Assembly (NCBI GenBank): GCA_019456225.1
Contig: VRUI01000019.1
Coordinates: 1 to 64,000, forward strand
DNA from: Planctomycetota bacterium
GTDB taxonomy: Bacteria > Planctomycetota > Phycisphaerae > Sedimentisphaerales > Anaerohalosphaeraceae
Direction of reading: 5' to 3'
Length of the DNA stretch: 64,000 nt
Below the pieces are notes generated by a model, which saw only the letters and a program-made list of their open reading frames with translations, was not told where the DNA came from and ran no database searches. Every line of letters starts with the position of its first letter. The first letter of the stretch is position 1. Positions 47,023 through 54,750 of the stretch are shown in pieces. A program made the translations under genes and the position numbers.

Positions 47023-48363
47023 CATTGAACTAAAGATCTGGAAGCCGCCGTATGATTCCATACCGTGCTCGCTGATATCGAGGCCCTGGAGTTCTTCCTT
47101 TTCACTAACACGCAGACCTATTGTAAGGTCGATCAGCTTAAATACAAGCCCCATGCTCACAACCACAAAACCTACTACAGCAGCTATACCGATAAACTGA
47201 GTGCCGAGTTGCGCCAGGCCTCCGCCGTACAGGAGGCCATCATTTTTAAGGTCAAGCGAGCTCTGACCGAAAATACCGACCGCCAGGGTTCCCCAGATAC
47301 CGCAAATACCGTGGACTGGGAACGCACCGACAGGATCATCGATCTTGAGCTTATCGAGTATTCCGACGCCAAATACAACAAGAACCCCACCAATAGCACC
47401 GATCACCATCGCCGCCCACGGATCAATGAATGCACATGGAGCAGTCACTGCTACCAGACCGGCCAATGCACCGTTCATGGCCATAGAAAGGTCAGGCTTG
47501 CCGAATCTCTTCCAAACAGTCATCAGCGCAGCAATCCCGCCAAGAGCAGCAGCCAGACTGGTATTGATCGCAACACGTCCGATTAGTTCACCATTGCCGA
47601 CGCTAAGTGTCGACCCGGCATTAAATCCAAACCAGCCGAACCAAAGAATAAACACGCCAAGCGAAGCAAGCGGAATACTGTGAGCCTGAATAGCCTTAGG
47701 TTTGCCGTCAATACCATATTTACCGGCACGAGGTTTCAGCATGAAGGTACCTACCAAAGCAGCCACGCCGCCTGTCGTATGCACAACGGCAGAACCGGCA
47801 AAATCGCTAAAGCCCATCCCGGCAAGCCATCCACCGCCCCATATCCAGTGCCCGATAACAGGATAAATGAAAGCAGAAATAATCAGCGAATAAACCAGGT
47901 ATGCGACGAACTTCATACGCTCGGCCATCCCGCCGGCTACGATAGTAGCAGCCGCCCCGCAAAATGCAGCCTGGAAAAGCCAGAACGCAAAAAGTGGAAC
48001 ATCCGCCCCGGATTCCGCTCCGGCAAGGCACCAGCCCGAAAAACCGCAAAAACCGTTACCCTCACCGAACATCAAAGCATAACCGACAACAAAGAAACCA
48101 ACCGACGCCATGCAAAAATCGAGAAAATTCTTAGTCAGAATATTACACGTATTCTTAGCACGAATAAAACCGGCCTCGACCATACCGAAACCGGCCTGCA
48201 TGAAGAACACCAGAAATGCCCCCAGCAAAACCCAAACAGTATCAAGCCCCTGCTGAAGATCTGCAATATCAATATCGCCTTCCGCTGCGAAACAAGAACC
48301 GCTCATCGACAACACTGTCAATAAAGCGACAACCAAAATACCGGTTTTTTTAGATCTGAACAT
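47020..48363 (-). CDS. amt: Ammonium transporter (copy 1)
   Basis: 447 residues: signal peptide (about 1-26, cleaved near CFAA), then about eleven transmembrane helices. Amt/Mep signatures are [20 protein letters not shown], the Phe gate region, GGVAALVGTFMLKPRAGKY, and the twin-His helices (VVHTTGG; PVHGICGIWGT). It imports ammonium. Headed by a sigma-54 promoter and paired with glnB1. Confidence 0.96.
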   Translation of the reverse strand: MFRSKKTGILVVALLTVLSMSGSCFAAEGDIDIADLQQGLDTVWVLLGAFLVFFMQAGFGMVEAGFIRAKNTCNILTKNFLDFCMASVGFFVVGYALMFGEGNGFCGFSGWCLAGAESGADVPLFAFWLFQAAFCGAAATIVAGGMAERMKFVAYLVYSLIISAFIYPVIGHWIWGGGWLAGMGFSDFAGSAVVHTTGGVAALVGTFMLKPRAGKYGIDGKPKAIQAHSIPLASLGVFILWFGWFGFNAGSTLSVGNGELIGRVAINTSLAAALGGIAALMTVWKRFGKPDLSMAMNGALAGLVAVTAPCAFIDPWAAMVIGAIGGVLVVFGVGILDKLKIDDPVGAFPVHGICGIWGTLAVGIFGQSSLDLKNDGLLYGGGLAQLGTQFIGIAAVVGFVVVSMGLVFKLIDLTIGLRVSEKEELQGLDISEHGMESYGGFQIFSSM

Positions 48364-48424
48364 TTGTGATACTCCCTAAATAAACTGACTCTAATTATAT
48401 TAAACACACGCAGCTTATCTATAA

Positions 48425-48440
48425 AGCAACAACCATGCCA
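48425..48440 (-). promoter_or_regulatory. Sigma-54-type promoter of amt1
   Basis: On the minus strand TGGCATGGTTGTTGCT: a near-consensus TGGCAY-N5-TTGCW with GG/GC spacing of 10 bp. It lies 61 bp upstream of the start codon. Confidence 0.8.
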
Positions 48441-48542
48441 AAACAGGAATACACAACAAAATTAACCATAAGCCTCGCATTGAGAAGACTTTAGGGAGAA
48501 TAACCAAGTAGTACAAAAACAGCCGTACTTACAAGAAATATA

Positions 48543-48554
48543 ACATTTACGTAG
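48543..48554 (-). promoter_or_regulatory. Upstream activating element of amt1
   Basis: CTACGTAAATGT (minus strand), identical to the 12 bp upstream of amt2. It lies about 103-114 bp upstream of the amt1 -24/-12 element, consistent with an enhancer for an NtrC-type activator. Confidence 0.5.
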
Positions 48555-48765
48555 CTAAAACCAAGCAAAATCAACAAAAACGTAGATTCCCCGCAAAACG
48601 GAAACTAATTATAAATTATAAATCAATAGCTGGGACCCGCCCGATGCGAGCCCCAGCCGGGGCTTTGTGCGTGAGAAAGCAGCCCGCTTTATTAAACTTA
48701 ATTTTTCAAAATTTCTTAATGACAGCAAAAGCCCGCATGCTTTCAAATAAACTTTCCTGCCGCCT

Positions 48766-48786
48766 GAAAAAGTGCGAACCGCACTT
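48766..48786 (-). terminator. Terminator at the end of glnB2
   Basis: On the minus strand AAGTGCG-GTT-CGCACTT followed by TTTT; the stem begins within the glnB2 stop codon. Confidence 0.8.
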
Positions 48787-49126
48787 ATCCGATTGCATCC
48801 CTGCCAGTTACGCCCGTACGAACCCTGATACAATCTGTCAGGTCAAGAATAAATATCTTGCCGTCTCCGATCTCGCCCGTCCTGGCTCCAGCGATTATCG
48901 CATCGGTCGTCGTCTTTAGAAAATCTTCGGTAACCGCGATCTCGATGCGGATCTTCTTGAGCAGATTTACATCAAACTCCACACCACGATAGCTTTCGTG
49001 ATATCCCTTCTGCGCCCCGCAGCCAAGAGAGTTAGTAATTGACATTTTTCCTACATCGGCCTCGGCAAGACTTTTTTTCACTTCTTCAAGTCGATGCGGC
49101 TGAATATACGCTATTATTAACTTCAT
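48785..49126 (-). CDS. glnB: Nitrogen regulatory protein P-II (copy 2)
   Basis: 113 residues from the ATG at 49126 (GGAG 7 nt upstream); the reading frame continues far upstream but only this part is PII. It differs from copy 1 at about 20 positions; it too has Ala38 and Phe51, but Glu50 in place of Gln. Placed 109 bp after amt2, so it is the GlnK-like partner of that transporter. The high similarity to copy 1 points to tandem duplication of an amt-glnB unit. Confidence 0.93.
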   Translation of the reverse strand: MKLIIAYIQPHRLEEVKKSLAEADVGKMSITNSLGCGAQKGYHESYRGVEFDVNLLKKIRIEIAVTEDFLKTTTDAIIAGARTGEIGDGKIFILDLTDCIRVRTGVTGRDAIG

Positions 49127-49235
49127 ATTAAACTCCAATCTATATATATTATTTTGTCTCGTGCTGTTGGCTTCCAACCGACAGCTCTTTTCCGCGGACT
49201 TGACGCCCACGGAAAAGCCTATTAGACATTTGAGA

Positions 49236-50606
49236 TTACATATTAAAAATCTGGAAACCGCTATACGCTTCCATACCGTGTTCTGTGATGTCGAGACCCT
49301 TGACTTCTTCCTCGGGCGATACACGCAATCCGACGGTTGCTTTGATACCCAGGAAAAGAACAAGACCAATCCCGAACGCCCAGGCAAAACATGCGATCAC
49401 ACCGGTAAACTGTATGCCAAGCTGACCGAATCCGCCGCCGTAGAACAGCCCTGTGCTGTCACCGGTGCCAAGGACACCTTCGGCGTTGAACAAACCGCAG
49501 GCAAGCGTACCGAACGCACCGCAAACACCGTGCACAGACACCGCACCAACCGGGTCATCGACCTTTAAGACACGGTCTATAAAGTAAACACTGAATACCA
49601 CTAAAGCGCCAGCGGTTCCGCCGATCATGATCGCACCAACAGGAGTTACCGTATAACAGCCGGCTGTGATACCAACGAGACCTGCAAGTGCACCATTAAG
49701 CGACATCGAACCGTCAGGCTTCTTGCCGATTATCCACGAAACAATCATAGCGATTATCGCACCGGCAGCTGCGGCCATATTTGTAGTAACCGCTACGCGA
49801 CCGATCTCTCCGTTACCGATAGTCGTACTGCCGGGATTAAACCCAAACCATCCGAACCACAGAATGAACACGCCAAGTGCCGCGAGAGTTACGTTGTGAC
49901 CAAGGATAGCTTTAGGTTTCCCATCCACACCGTATTTTCCGATACGAGGCCCGAGAACGATAGCACCTGCAAGTGCCAGCCATCCGCCGATTGAGTGAAC
50001 AACAGTAGAACCGGCAAAGTCACAGAAGCCCATCCCTTCAAGCCATCCGCCACCGTGAAACAGGCTGCCCCATGCCCACGAACCGAAGATCGGATAGATA
50101 AACGCACAGATAAAGACGCTGTAAGTAAGATACGCTTTAAACTTCGTGCGACCGGCCATTGCACCGGATACGATCGTTGCAGCCGTTCCTGCGAAAACTG
50201 TCTGGAAGATCAAAAACGTCCAGCTCCAGTCATCGCCGCTCTTTGTCAGATCCGAAACACCAAATCCGTCCCAGCCGAATATGCCTTTACTTACGCCAAA
50301 CATAAGACTGAATCCGATCACGAAGAACGCTATCGTCCCTATCGAAAAGTCCATTAGGTTCTTCATCAGGATATTGACGGCGTTCTTGGCACGTGTAAAA
50401 CCCGCCTCGACCATCGCGAAACCTGCCTGCATGAAAAACACCATAAACGCCGCAATACAAGTCCAGACAATATTGATATTGTTCTGCATCTCATCTCTAA
50501 GGAGATCGATGGGACTGGCAGCTGCTTCTGCACCTGTTTCTTCCGCGAAGGCATACCCCCCGCAAACCACACACAAAAATAAACCTGTTAAAATAAACTT
50601 TCTCAT
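49236..50606 (-). CDS. amt: Ammonium transporter (copy 2)
   Basis: 456 residues with an N-terminal signal peptide ([18 protein letters not shown]), an extra ~15-residue periplasmic segment, and the Amt core: [47 protein letters not shown], and [11 protein letters not shown] (second channel His). C-terminal [19 protein letters not shown] is the cytosolic tail that PII contacts. Own sigma-54 promoter; heads amt2-glnB2. Confidence 0.96.
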   Translation of the reverse strand: MRKFILTGLFLCVVCGGYAFAEETGAEAAASPIDLLRDEMQNNINIVWTCIAAFMVFFMQAGFAMVEAGFTRAKNAVNILMKNLMDFSIGTIAFFVIGFSLMFGVSKGIFGWDGFGVSDLTKSGDDWSWTFLIFQTVFAGTAATIVSGAMAGRTKFKAYLTYSVFICAFIYPIFGSWAWGSLFHGGGWLEGMGFCDFAGSTVVHSIGGWLALAGAIVLGPRIGKYGVDGKPKAILGHNVTLAALGVFILWFGWFGFNPGSTTIGNGEIGRVAVTTNMAAAAGAIIAMIVSWIIGKKPDGSMSLNGALAGLVGITAGCYTVTPVGAIMIGGTAGALVVFSVYFIDRVLKVDDPVGAVSVHGVCGAFGTLACGLFNAEGVLGTGDSTGLFYGGGFGQLGIQFTGVIACFAWAFGIGLVLFLGIKATVGLRVSPEEEVKGLDITEHGMEAYSGFQIFNM

Positions 50607-50692
50607 TTTTTTACCCTTTAAAATAGTTACATATTAAGTTTAACTTACGCGCGCCGTTCAAATAGGCCCTGTTTGACGGCACGATAGATATA

Positions 50693-50708
50693 TGCAACAT
50701 GCGTGCCA
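50693..50708 (-). promoter_or_regulatory. Sigma-54-type promoter of amt2
   Basis: On the minus strand TGGCACGCATGTTGCA, a full match to TGGCAC-N5-TTGCA with the exact spacing, 86 bp upstream of the start codon. Confidence 0.88.
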
Positions 50709-50795
50709 GAAGGAAAAAAAATGAAAAATAATCATAAGACGTGAATACAGCAAGACTTACAAAGGAATACAATCTTGTACAAACACACGACTGCG

Positions 50796-50838
50796 CTACA
50801 ATTTTGTATTTATTAGCATAAATATTACATTTACGTAG
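50796..50838. promoter_or_regulatory. Upstream activating region of amt2
   Basis: Two inverted half-sites: CTACAATTTTGTA (50796-50808, plus strand) and CTACGTAAATGTA (50826-50838, minus strand). The second contains the 12-bp word shared with amt1. Centred about 115-125 bp upstream of the -24/-12 element. Confidence 0.5.
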
Positions 50839-50915
50839 ATATTAGCCTGCAAAGCAAGCTTCAATCACCCCCCTTTTATTGGTGAGCAAGATTATTGCTT
50901 AATCTTAAAATTCTA

Positions 50916-50943
50916 TTGCGGATTAGAAACGCTAAGGTATAAT
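50916..50943 (+). promoter_or_regulatory. Sigma-70-type promoter of the rubrerythrin-like gene
   Basis: TTGCGG, a 16-bp spacer and a perfect TATAAT, about 65 bp upstream of the ATG at 51008. Confidence 0.65.
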
Positions 50944-51007
50944 TTAGTACAGGCAATCACAAAAATTGAATTAAATGCGATAGAATTCTCAAAGGCATGA
51001 GGAAAAG

Positions 51008-51460
51008 ATGGACGACAAACTATCCTGCACTCAAATTCTGGAGTTAGCCCTCGATAAGGAAAAACAAGCTTATGAATTCTACAGGAAGGCTGGTCAAACA
51101 GTTAAGGACTCCAATGCGAAAATGCTTTTCGATCTATTTGCAATAGAAGAACAAAAGCATATAGCACGGCTGGAGTTCGAGTTAATTAAGTCCGGCAAAA
51201 CCACCCCGCAAACCGAAGACCTGCTGGATCTCAACGACCTCGATTTCATAGTCGATGTCACCGACGAAATGAAAGACATATACATGGATATACTCTTAGG
51301 TGCAATCAATAAAGAACATGAGTCTTTCAAACTCTACATAAGCCTGCTGGCAATAGCCGACTCTCCGGAATCAAGAAATGTTCTTGAAGCTCTAATAGAA
51401 GAAGAGGCCCGCCACAAGCTCCTGCTAGAAATGAAATACAACCACGCAAGCATACATTAA
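51008..51460 (+). CDS. Rubrerythrin-like ferritin-superfamily protein
   Basis: 150 residues forming a four-helix bundle. Diiron-type motifs: LALDKEKQAYEFYR (helix 1 Glu), AIEEQKHIARLE (EExxH), AINKEHESFKLY and LIEEEARHKLLLE (second EExxH). The rubredoxin-like C-terminal domain is absent. Family members act in peroxide reduction or oxidative stress in anaerobes. GAGGA precedes the ATG. It converges on the next gene with overlapping stop codons. Confidence 0.85.
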   Translation: MDDKLSCTQILELALDKEKQAYEFYRKAGQTVKDSNAKMLFDLFAIEEQKHIARLEFELIKSGKTTPQTEDLLDLNDLDFIVDVTDEMKDIYMDILLGAINKEHESFKLYISLLAIADSPESRNVLEALIEEEARHKLLLEMKYNHASIH

Positions 51461-53094
51461 TCCGACCAGAAAACCGCATCACCGTCGCCTTCAAACCATT
51501 TCCTGGGCTTACCATCCCTGGTAACAGTTGAATTGCCGCCATCGTCATCCATATCAGTACCAAAACTATACAACAGAAAACCCTCATCTGTCCGCTTATA
51601 GACAAAAGGTTCACCACTGAAAGGATCAACCGGCAATTTCTCCAGGTACCCGCCGCTTACCAGCACTTTAGAATCAGCAGGCAACTCGCCTTTATCCTTT
51701 TCATAACGCAAAACCGCGCAGACCATAATGATCGACCGATGTTCGGCGATCAAACGCCATGAAAAAGGTCTTGTCTTCAGTAATACAAAGCAAGCGTCTC
51801 TAATTAAATACCCTAAATCCTCAAGCATAGAAGATTCGATCGTTTCAACCTCACTATCTGACAACTGCCACGGCGGAATGTTCATTATCCGCTCGGCCTC
51901 TTCGTAAAAGGACTCTATAGATTCTGTCACAGCACGCCTGTCCGGATAATTCCCAAGAATAAATCCGCTAACAATTTCTTTATTGCCGCGCACTGCCGCC
52001 GGCAAGCCCTTAAAAAGTGCCCTGCCGTTACCCGATCCGTCATCTGTAAATGTATGCTGAATGTAATCATATTGAAAAACTTTTTCAGCATTCAGATTAA
52101 GAACATGCCCGGCATCTTTCTCAAACTTTTCCATATGCTTTTGACATCGACTTAATGCAGAAGCCGAAATGTTTTTGTTTTTAATAGCATCATTAATGCA
52201 CTCTATACCTATAGCATGTATCGCAATCCCCACAAGCTGTTCGATAAGAAGCCCCGTACCCGTCATATGCCTGCCAAAATTACACAGCACCAAACTGTCA
52301 TCAAGCGCCCCGTCAATATCACCTTCATGCAGTTTCACTGGAATCTGCAGTTGGGACATTCTTAGTGCCAGTTTCTTAGCGTCTCCCATAAATGGAATTA
52401 CGCTGCCTATAAGGCCTGTAGTCAAACTCAGTTCTGAAGGTGCTTTAATTTCCGAAACAGCCTCAGGGTCGATCTCGTACCGGGGCCAGTTGTAAGGTTT
52501 ACTCGCCCCTTCTCTCAAAGCCGAAAACGCCGGCTCCATCTTAACAAGGAACTCCTTGACCAGTTCGATGTCATCACCTTCAATGCCATCCTCAGCCCAC
52601 ATAATGGTTTCAATAGCCTCCGGTATCTCGACAGCACCAAGTTTAGCGGCCTTTTTATAATATGGATAAGCATTAAGCGACTCATCCCTGCCTTTACTGA
52701 CATGATCATTCAGCCATTCGAGATAATCAACAGAAATTACCGGTGTCCCTATAACCATGTAGCCTGTACGCAAAACCGCAAGCAACAGCAAAACTCCGAT
52801 GACTTTCATCGTAGTAACAATAACCTTCTTCCACAAAGGCCGGCATCGCTTCTTTCCATGACGAATAAGACTACCAAGTATATTGACTTCACCAAACTCA
52901 CTAATAACCTCCTCTGCGGCTTGCAATTTTTCCTGATCGGTTTTACAATCCTTCAATGCCATATAGAAATGATCTGTAAGTTCATCGCGTACCTCCTGGC
53001 GGATCTTTTTGCGGTACCTTACCTTTTTAACTACCGAGTCAATAAAGTCCAAAGCGATTTTCGGCAAAATATCTTGAGATTTGTTATCACTCAT
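51457..53094 (-). CDS. HAAS-domain membrane protein of planctomycete type
   Basis: 545 residues. The N-terminus (about 1-75) resembles the HAAS signalling domain (helical, RQEVRDELTDHFYMAL), often found next to PadR regulators. One transmembrane helix follows (about 91-115, VIVTTMKVIGVLLLLAVL), then a long extracytoplasmic, mostly helical region. The C-terminus PVDPFSGEPFVYKRTDEGFLLYSFGTDMDDDGG is a motif frequent in planctomycete exported proteins. Probably regulated with the PadR gene upstream (53262-53612). Function unknown; a membrane sensor or envelope protein is plausible. Confidence 0.75.
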   Translation of the reverse strand: MSDNKSQDILPKIALDFIDSVVKKVRYRKKIRQEVRDELTDHFYMALKDCKTDQEKLQAAEEVISEFGEVNILGSLIRHGKKRCRPLWKKVIVTTMKVIGVLLLLAVLRTGYMVIGTPVISVDYLEWLNDHVSKGRDESLNAYPYYKKAAKLGAVEIPEAIETIMWAEDGIEGDDIELVKEFLVKMEPAFSALREGASKPYNWPRYEIDPEAVSEIKAPSELSLTTGLIGSVIPFMGDAKKLALRMSQLQIPVKLHEGDIDGALDDSLVLCNFGRHMTGTGLLIEQLVGIAIHAIGIECINDAIKNKNISASALSRCQKHMEKFEKDAGHVLNLNAEKVFQYDYIQHTFTDDGSGNGRALFKGLPAAVRGNKEIVSGFILGNYPDRRAVTESIESFYEEAERIMNIPPWQLSDSEVETIESSMLEDLGYLIRDACFVLLKTRPFSWRLIAEHRSIIMVCAVLRYEKDKGELPADSKVLVSGGYLEKLPVDPFSGEPFVYKRTDEGFLLYSFGTDMDDDGGNSTVTRDGKPRKWFEGDGDAVFWSD

Positions 53095-53156
53095 TATCCT
53101 GTCCTTAAGAAAATGGCTAAACTGTTCACATCAACAGTTAGAAAGTTTTCAATTCA

Positions 53157-53252
53157 TGATTGGTTATTCCTTGTTGAGTATTGGTTATTCAAATTAGACA
53201 GTTGTGAATATCCAATAACGAACAAGGAACACCCAATATCCAATAGATGACT
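53157..53252. repeat. Large imperfect palindrome of 7-nt words
   Basis: Two arms (TTGGTTATTCCTTGTTGAGT... and ...GAACAAGGAACACCCAATATCCAA) are imperfect inverted repeats around GACAGTTGTG, in the gap between the PadR gene and the HAAS-domain gene. Read on the minus strand it parses into 7-nt units (ATTGGAT, ATTGGGT, GTTCCTT, GTTCGTT, ATTGGAT). Confidence 0.6.
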
Positions 53253-53261
53253 TTTGAATAA

Positions 53262-53612
53262 CTACGCAGGTGACAGGTCGGGTTTTAGAAAACCGAACAC
53301 CAGGTTCACACCCTGCTGAAGCTTCTGCCACTGATCTTTCTTAGCGGCAAGCTGCTCGAGCCCGGTACTGGTAATAGAATAATACCTGCGCTTTCGACCA
53401 TTTTCACTTTTGCGAGTGATCGCAACAACAAGCCCCTTGGCCTCAAGATTATAAAGCAAAGGATACAAAGTCCCCCGCCCAAGCGTAAGTATCTCACCGC
53501 TGCGCTTTTCAATGGCATCGCTAAGCTCATAACCATACATTTCGCCCCGCGAAAGAATCTCAAGCACAACAATTGGGGCAACGCCTTTTAATAGTTCACG
53601 TTCAAATTTCAT
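53262..53612 (-). CDS. PadR family transcriptional regulator
   Basis: 116 residues with a winged-helix domain: LLKGVAPIVVLEILSRGEMYGYELSDAIEKRS, the wing with GRGTLYPLLYNLEAKGLV and GRKRRYYSITSTGLEQL. The C-terminal dimerisation helix is shortened, as in PadR-s2 members. It sits upstream of the HAAS-domain gene; PadR/HAAS pairs commonly respond to envelope stress or toxic compounds. A dyad in its own promoter (53650-53678) suggests autorepression. Confidence 0.92.
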   Translation of the reverse strand: MKFERELLKGVAPIVVLEILSRGEMYGYELSDAIEKRSGEILTLGRGTLYPLLYNLEAKGLVVAITRKSENGRKRRYYSITSTGLEQLAAKKDQWQKLQQGVNLVFGFLKPDLSPA

Positions 53613-53649
53613 AATACATCTCCATTTACAAGGTTATCTTACATTACTT

Positions 53650-53678
53650 ATTATGTATCACATACTATGTAAAGTCAA
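53650..53678 (-). promoter_or_regulatory. Promoter of the PadR gene with overlapping dyad
   Basis: On the minus strand TTGACT, a 17-bp spacer and CATAAT, 38 bp upstream of the PadR start. The spacer holds an imperfect ATAGTAT-GTG-ATACATA dyad of the kind PadR proteins bind. Autoregulation is inferred. Confidence 0.5.
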
Positions 53679-54005
53679 ATTAAATCTGGCAGATTTGGTA
53701 AAATAGTAGAAAATATGTTCAAATGGGTTAATTCAATGACCTGCAAAAGTTAAGCAAGGTAATTAGCAAAACACTCAAAAGACCCATAAAATCATGCGTA
53801 ACAGGCTGAAAATTATTTTAAATTTTTTTTGCTCTAACACAACATATTGTGGGTTGCCCATCTTATCCATTTACACATAGTGTGTTAATTTTGCCGTTAA
53901 AATAGGTCTTCGTGTTAAGCAAATGCCTAGCATTTTCCTACAGGAAATCCCTCAACCTATATAACTCCTTGCCACACAGTGCCTTATGGTTGTTTATGTG
54001 TTTTT

Positions 54006-54033
54006 TAAAGTTTTTAACATGCCGGGTCGATAT
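54006..54033 (+). promoter_or_regulatory. Sigma-28 (FliA)-like promoter
   Basis: TAAAGTTT, a 12-bp spacer and GTCGATAT: a perfect -35 and 6 of 8 matches to the -10 consensus GCCGATAA, with one base more than the usual 11-bp spacer. It points to the FlgM-like gene 239 bp downstream. Confidence 0.4.
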
Positions 54034-54271
54034 CAATATTGTTATTACGGTTCTTTGATATTACTAGAAATTAAAGCATACTACATATTGTGGTTAACGC
54101 AAAACATCAGTGATACTAACAATGGAATACACCTTAGTTATAAGGAACATTTAAATATTCGCATAATGGAGTTGTGAATTTTTAAGTCTAGCAGTCATTT
54201 GGTTACAAGTGGCTGCAGCCGGCAGCATGAAAATGGAATGATTGCAAAACCGGAAGAAAAGTAGGTAAATT

Positions 54272-54565
54272 ATGAATTTTTCAAAAACAGAATTAAATGG
54301 CAATGCACATCGCGGCGAGAGTGAAATCGTAGAATTTCGCAGCAGCGTCGAGATCAATCTTCAGCAGATCGAACGGGAACTGTTTGGGGACACAAATTCA
54401 ACGCCGCTTGGGCAGTTACTCGAAATGATAGGATCGCTTCCTGAGATTCGTCATGAAAAAGTCTATAACGTCCGCGACCGCCTCGACACCGAACGCTACG
54501 ACATGGACAACACCCTCGACTCAGCGATCGACAAAGTGCTGGAAGAATTGCTCTCGGACAGTTGA
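54272..54565 (+). CDS. FlgM-like anti-sigma-28 family protein
   Basis: 97 residues. The C-terminal half (about 58-92: PEIRHEKVYNVRDRLDTERYDMDNTLDSAIDKVLEELL) follows the FlgM pattern R-x-x-K-V-x-x-(I/V)-R-x-x-(I/L)-x-x-x-x-Y-x-(V/M)-D followed by an amphipathic helix. The N-terminal half is polar and likely disordered, as in FlgM. FlgM binds and inhibits the flagellar sigma factor FliA. No other flagellar gene is in the window, so the assignment is tentative. Confidence 0.55.
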   Translation: MNFSKTELNGNAHRGESEIVEFRSSVEINLQQIERELFGDTNSTPLGQLLEMIGSLPEIRHEKVYNVRDRLDTERYDMDNTLDSAIDKVLEELLSDS

Positions 54566-54695
54566 TCGGCAAAATTACTTTTGCCGGCTATCAACTGACG
54601 CACTGTCGCAAACGCCAAATGCGACAGTGCTTCAATTGAAGTTTCACCTCAATTAACCTCCTGAAGAATCTCGCAGGATCAGTCAAGCCCAACCG

Positions 54696-54750
54696 AATGC
54701 TAATCGCAAAAAGCTTATAGCTAACAGCTAATCGCTAATTGCTGCATCTA
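54696..54750. repeat. Heptamer-word repeat (downstream of spoVG)
   Basis: GCTAATC, GCAAAAA, GCTTATA, GCTAACA, GCTAATC, GCTAATT, GCTGCAT on the plus strand; on the minus strand they follow the spoVG TAG. Same ATTAGC-type words as at rpsG/rpsL. Confidence 0.65.

Larger units (their letters stand above)
48364..48784. other. Spacer between amt1 and glnB2
   Basis: 421 bp holding the amt1 sigma-54 promoter (48425-48440), its upstream element (48543-48554), a hairpin AGCCCC-AGCC-GGGGCT (48649-48664) and the glnB2 terminator (48766-48786). No gene is evident. Confidence 0.6.
50607..51007. other. Divergent spacer between amt2 and the rubrerythrin-like gene
   Basis: 401 bp with the amt2 sigma-54 promoter (50693-50708), its upstream element (50796-50838) and the sigma-70 promoter of the plus-strand gene (50916-50943). 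No additional gene seen. Confidence 0.6.
53613..54271. other. 659-bp spacer with several dyads
   Basis: A+T-rich, no convincing gene. It holds the PadR promoter/operator (53650-53678), dyads CACAACATATTGTG (53839-53852) and ACACATAGTGTGT (53873-53885), a second ACATATTGTGG (54083-54093) and a sigma-28-like site (54006-54033). Confidence 0.55.

Noticed and set aside
48649-48664. Hairpin AGCCCC-AGCC-GGGGCT as a terminator
   Set aside because: It has only a short T-run on the plus strand, where no gene ends; the glnB2 terminator at 48766-48786 already serves the minus strand.
48785-49387. 200-residue version of the second PII gene
   Set aside because: The 87 extra N-terminal residues have no PII similarity or start signal and run into the amt2-glnB2 gap; ATG 49126 has a good site.
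53986-54177. 63-residue plus-strand frame before the FlgM-like gene
   Set aside because: Composition looks random, no ribosome-binding site, A+T-rich non-coding surroundings; it overlaps the sigma-28-like site.
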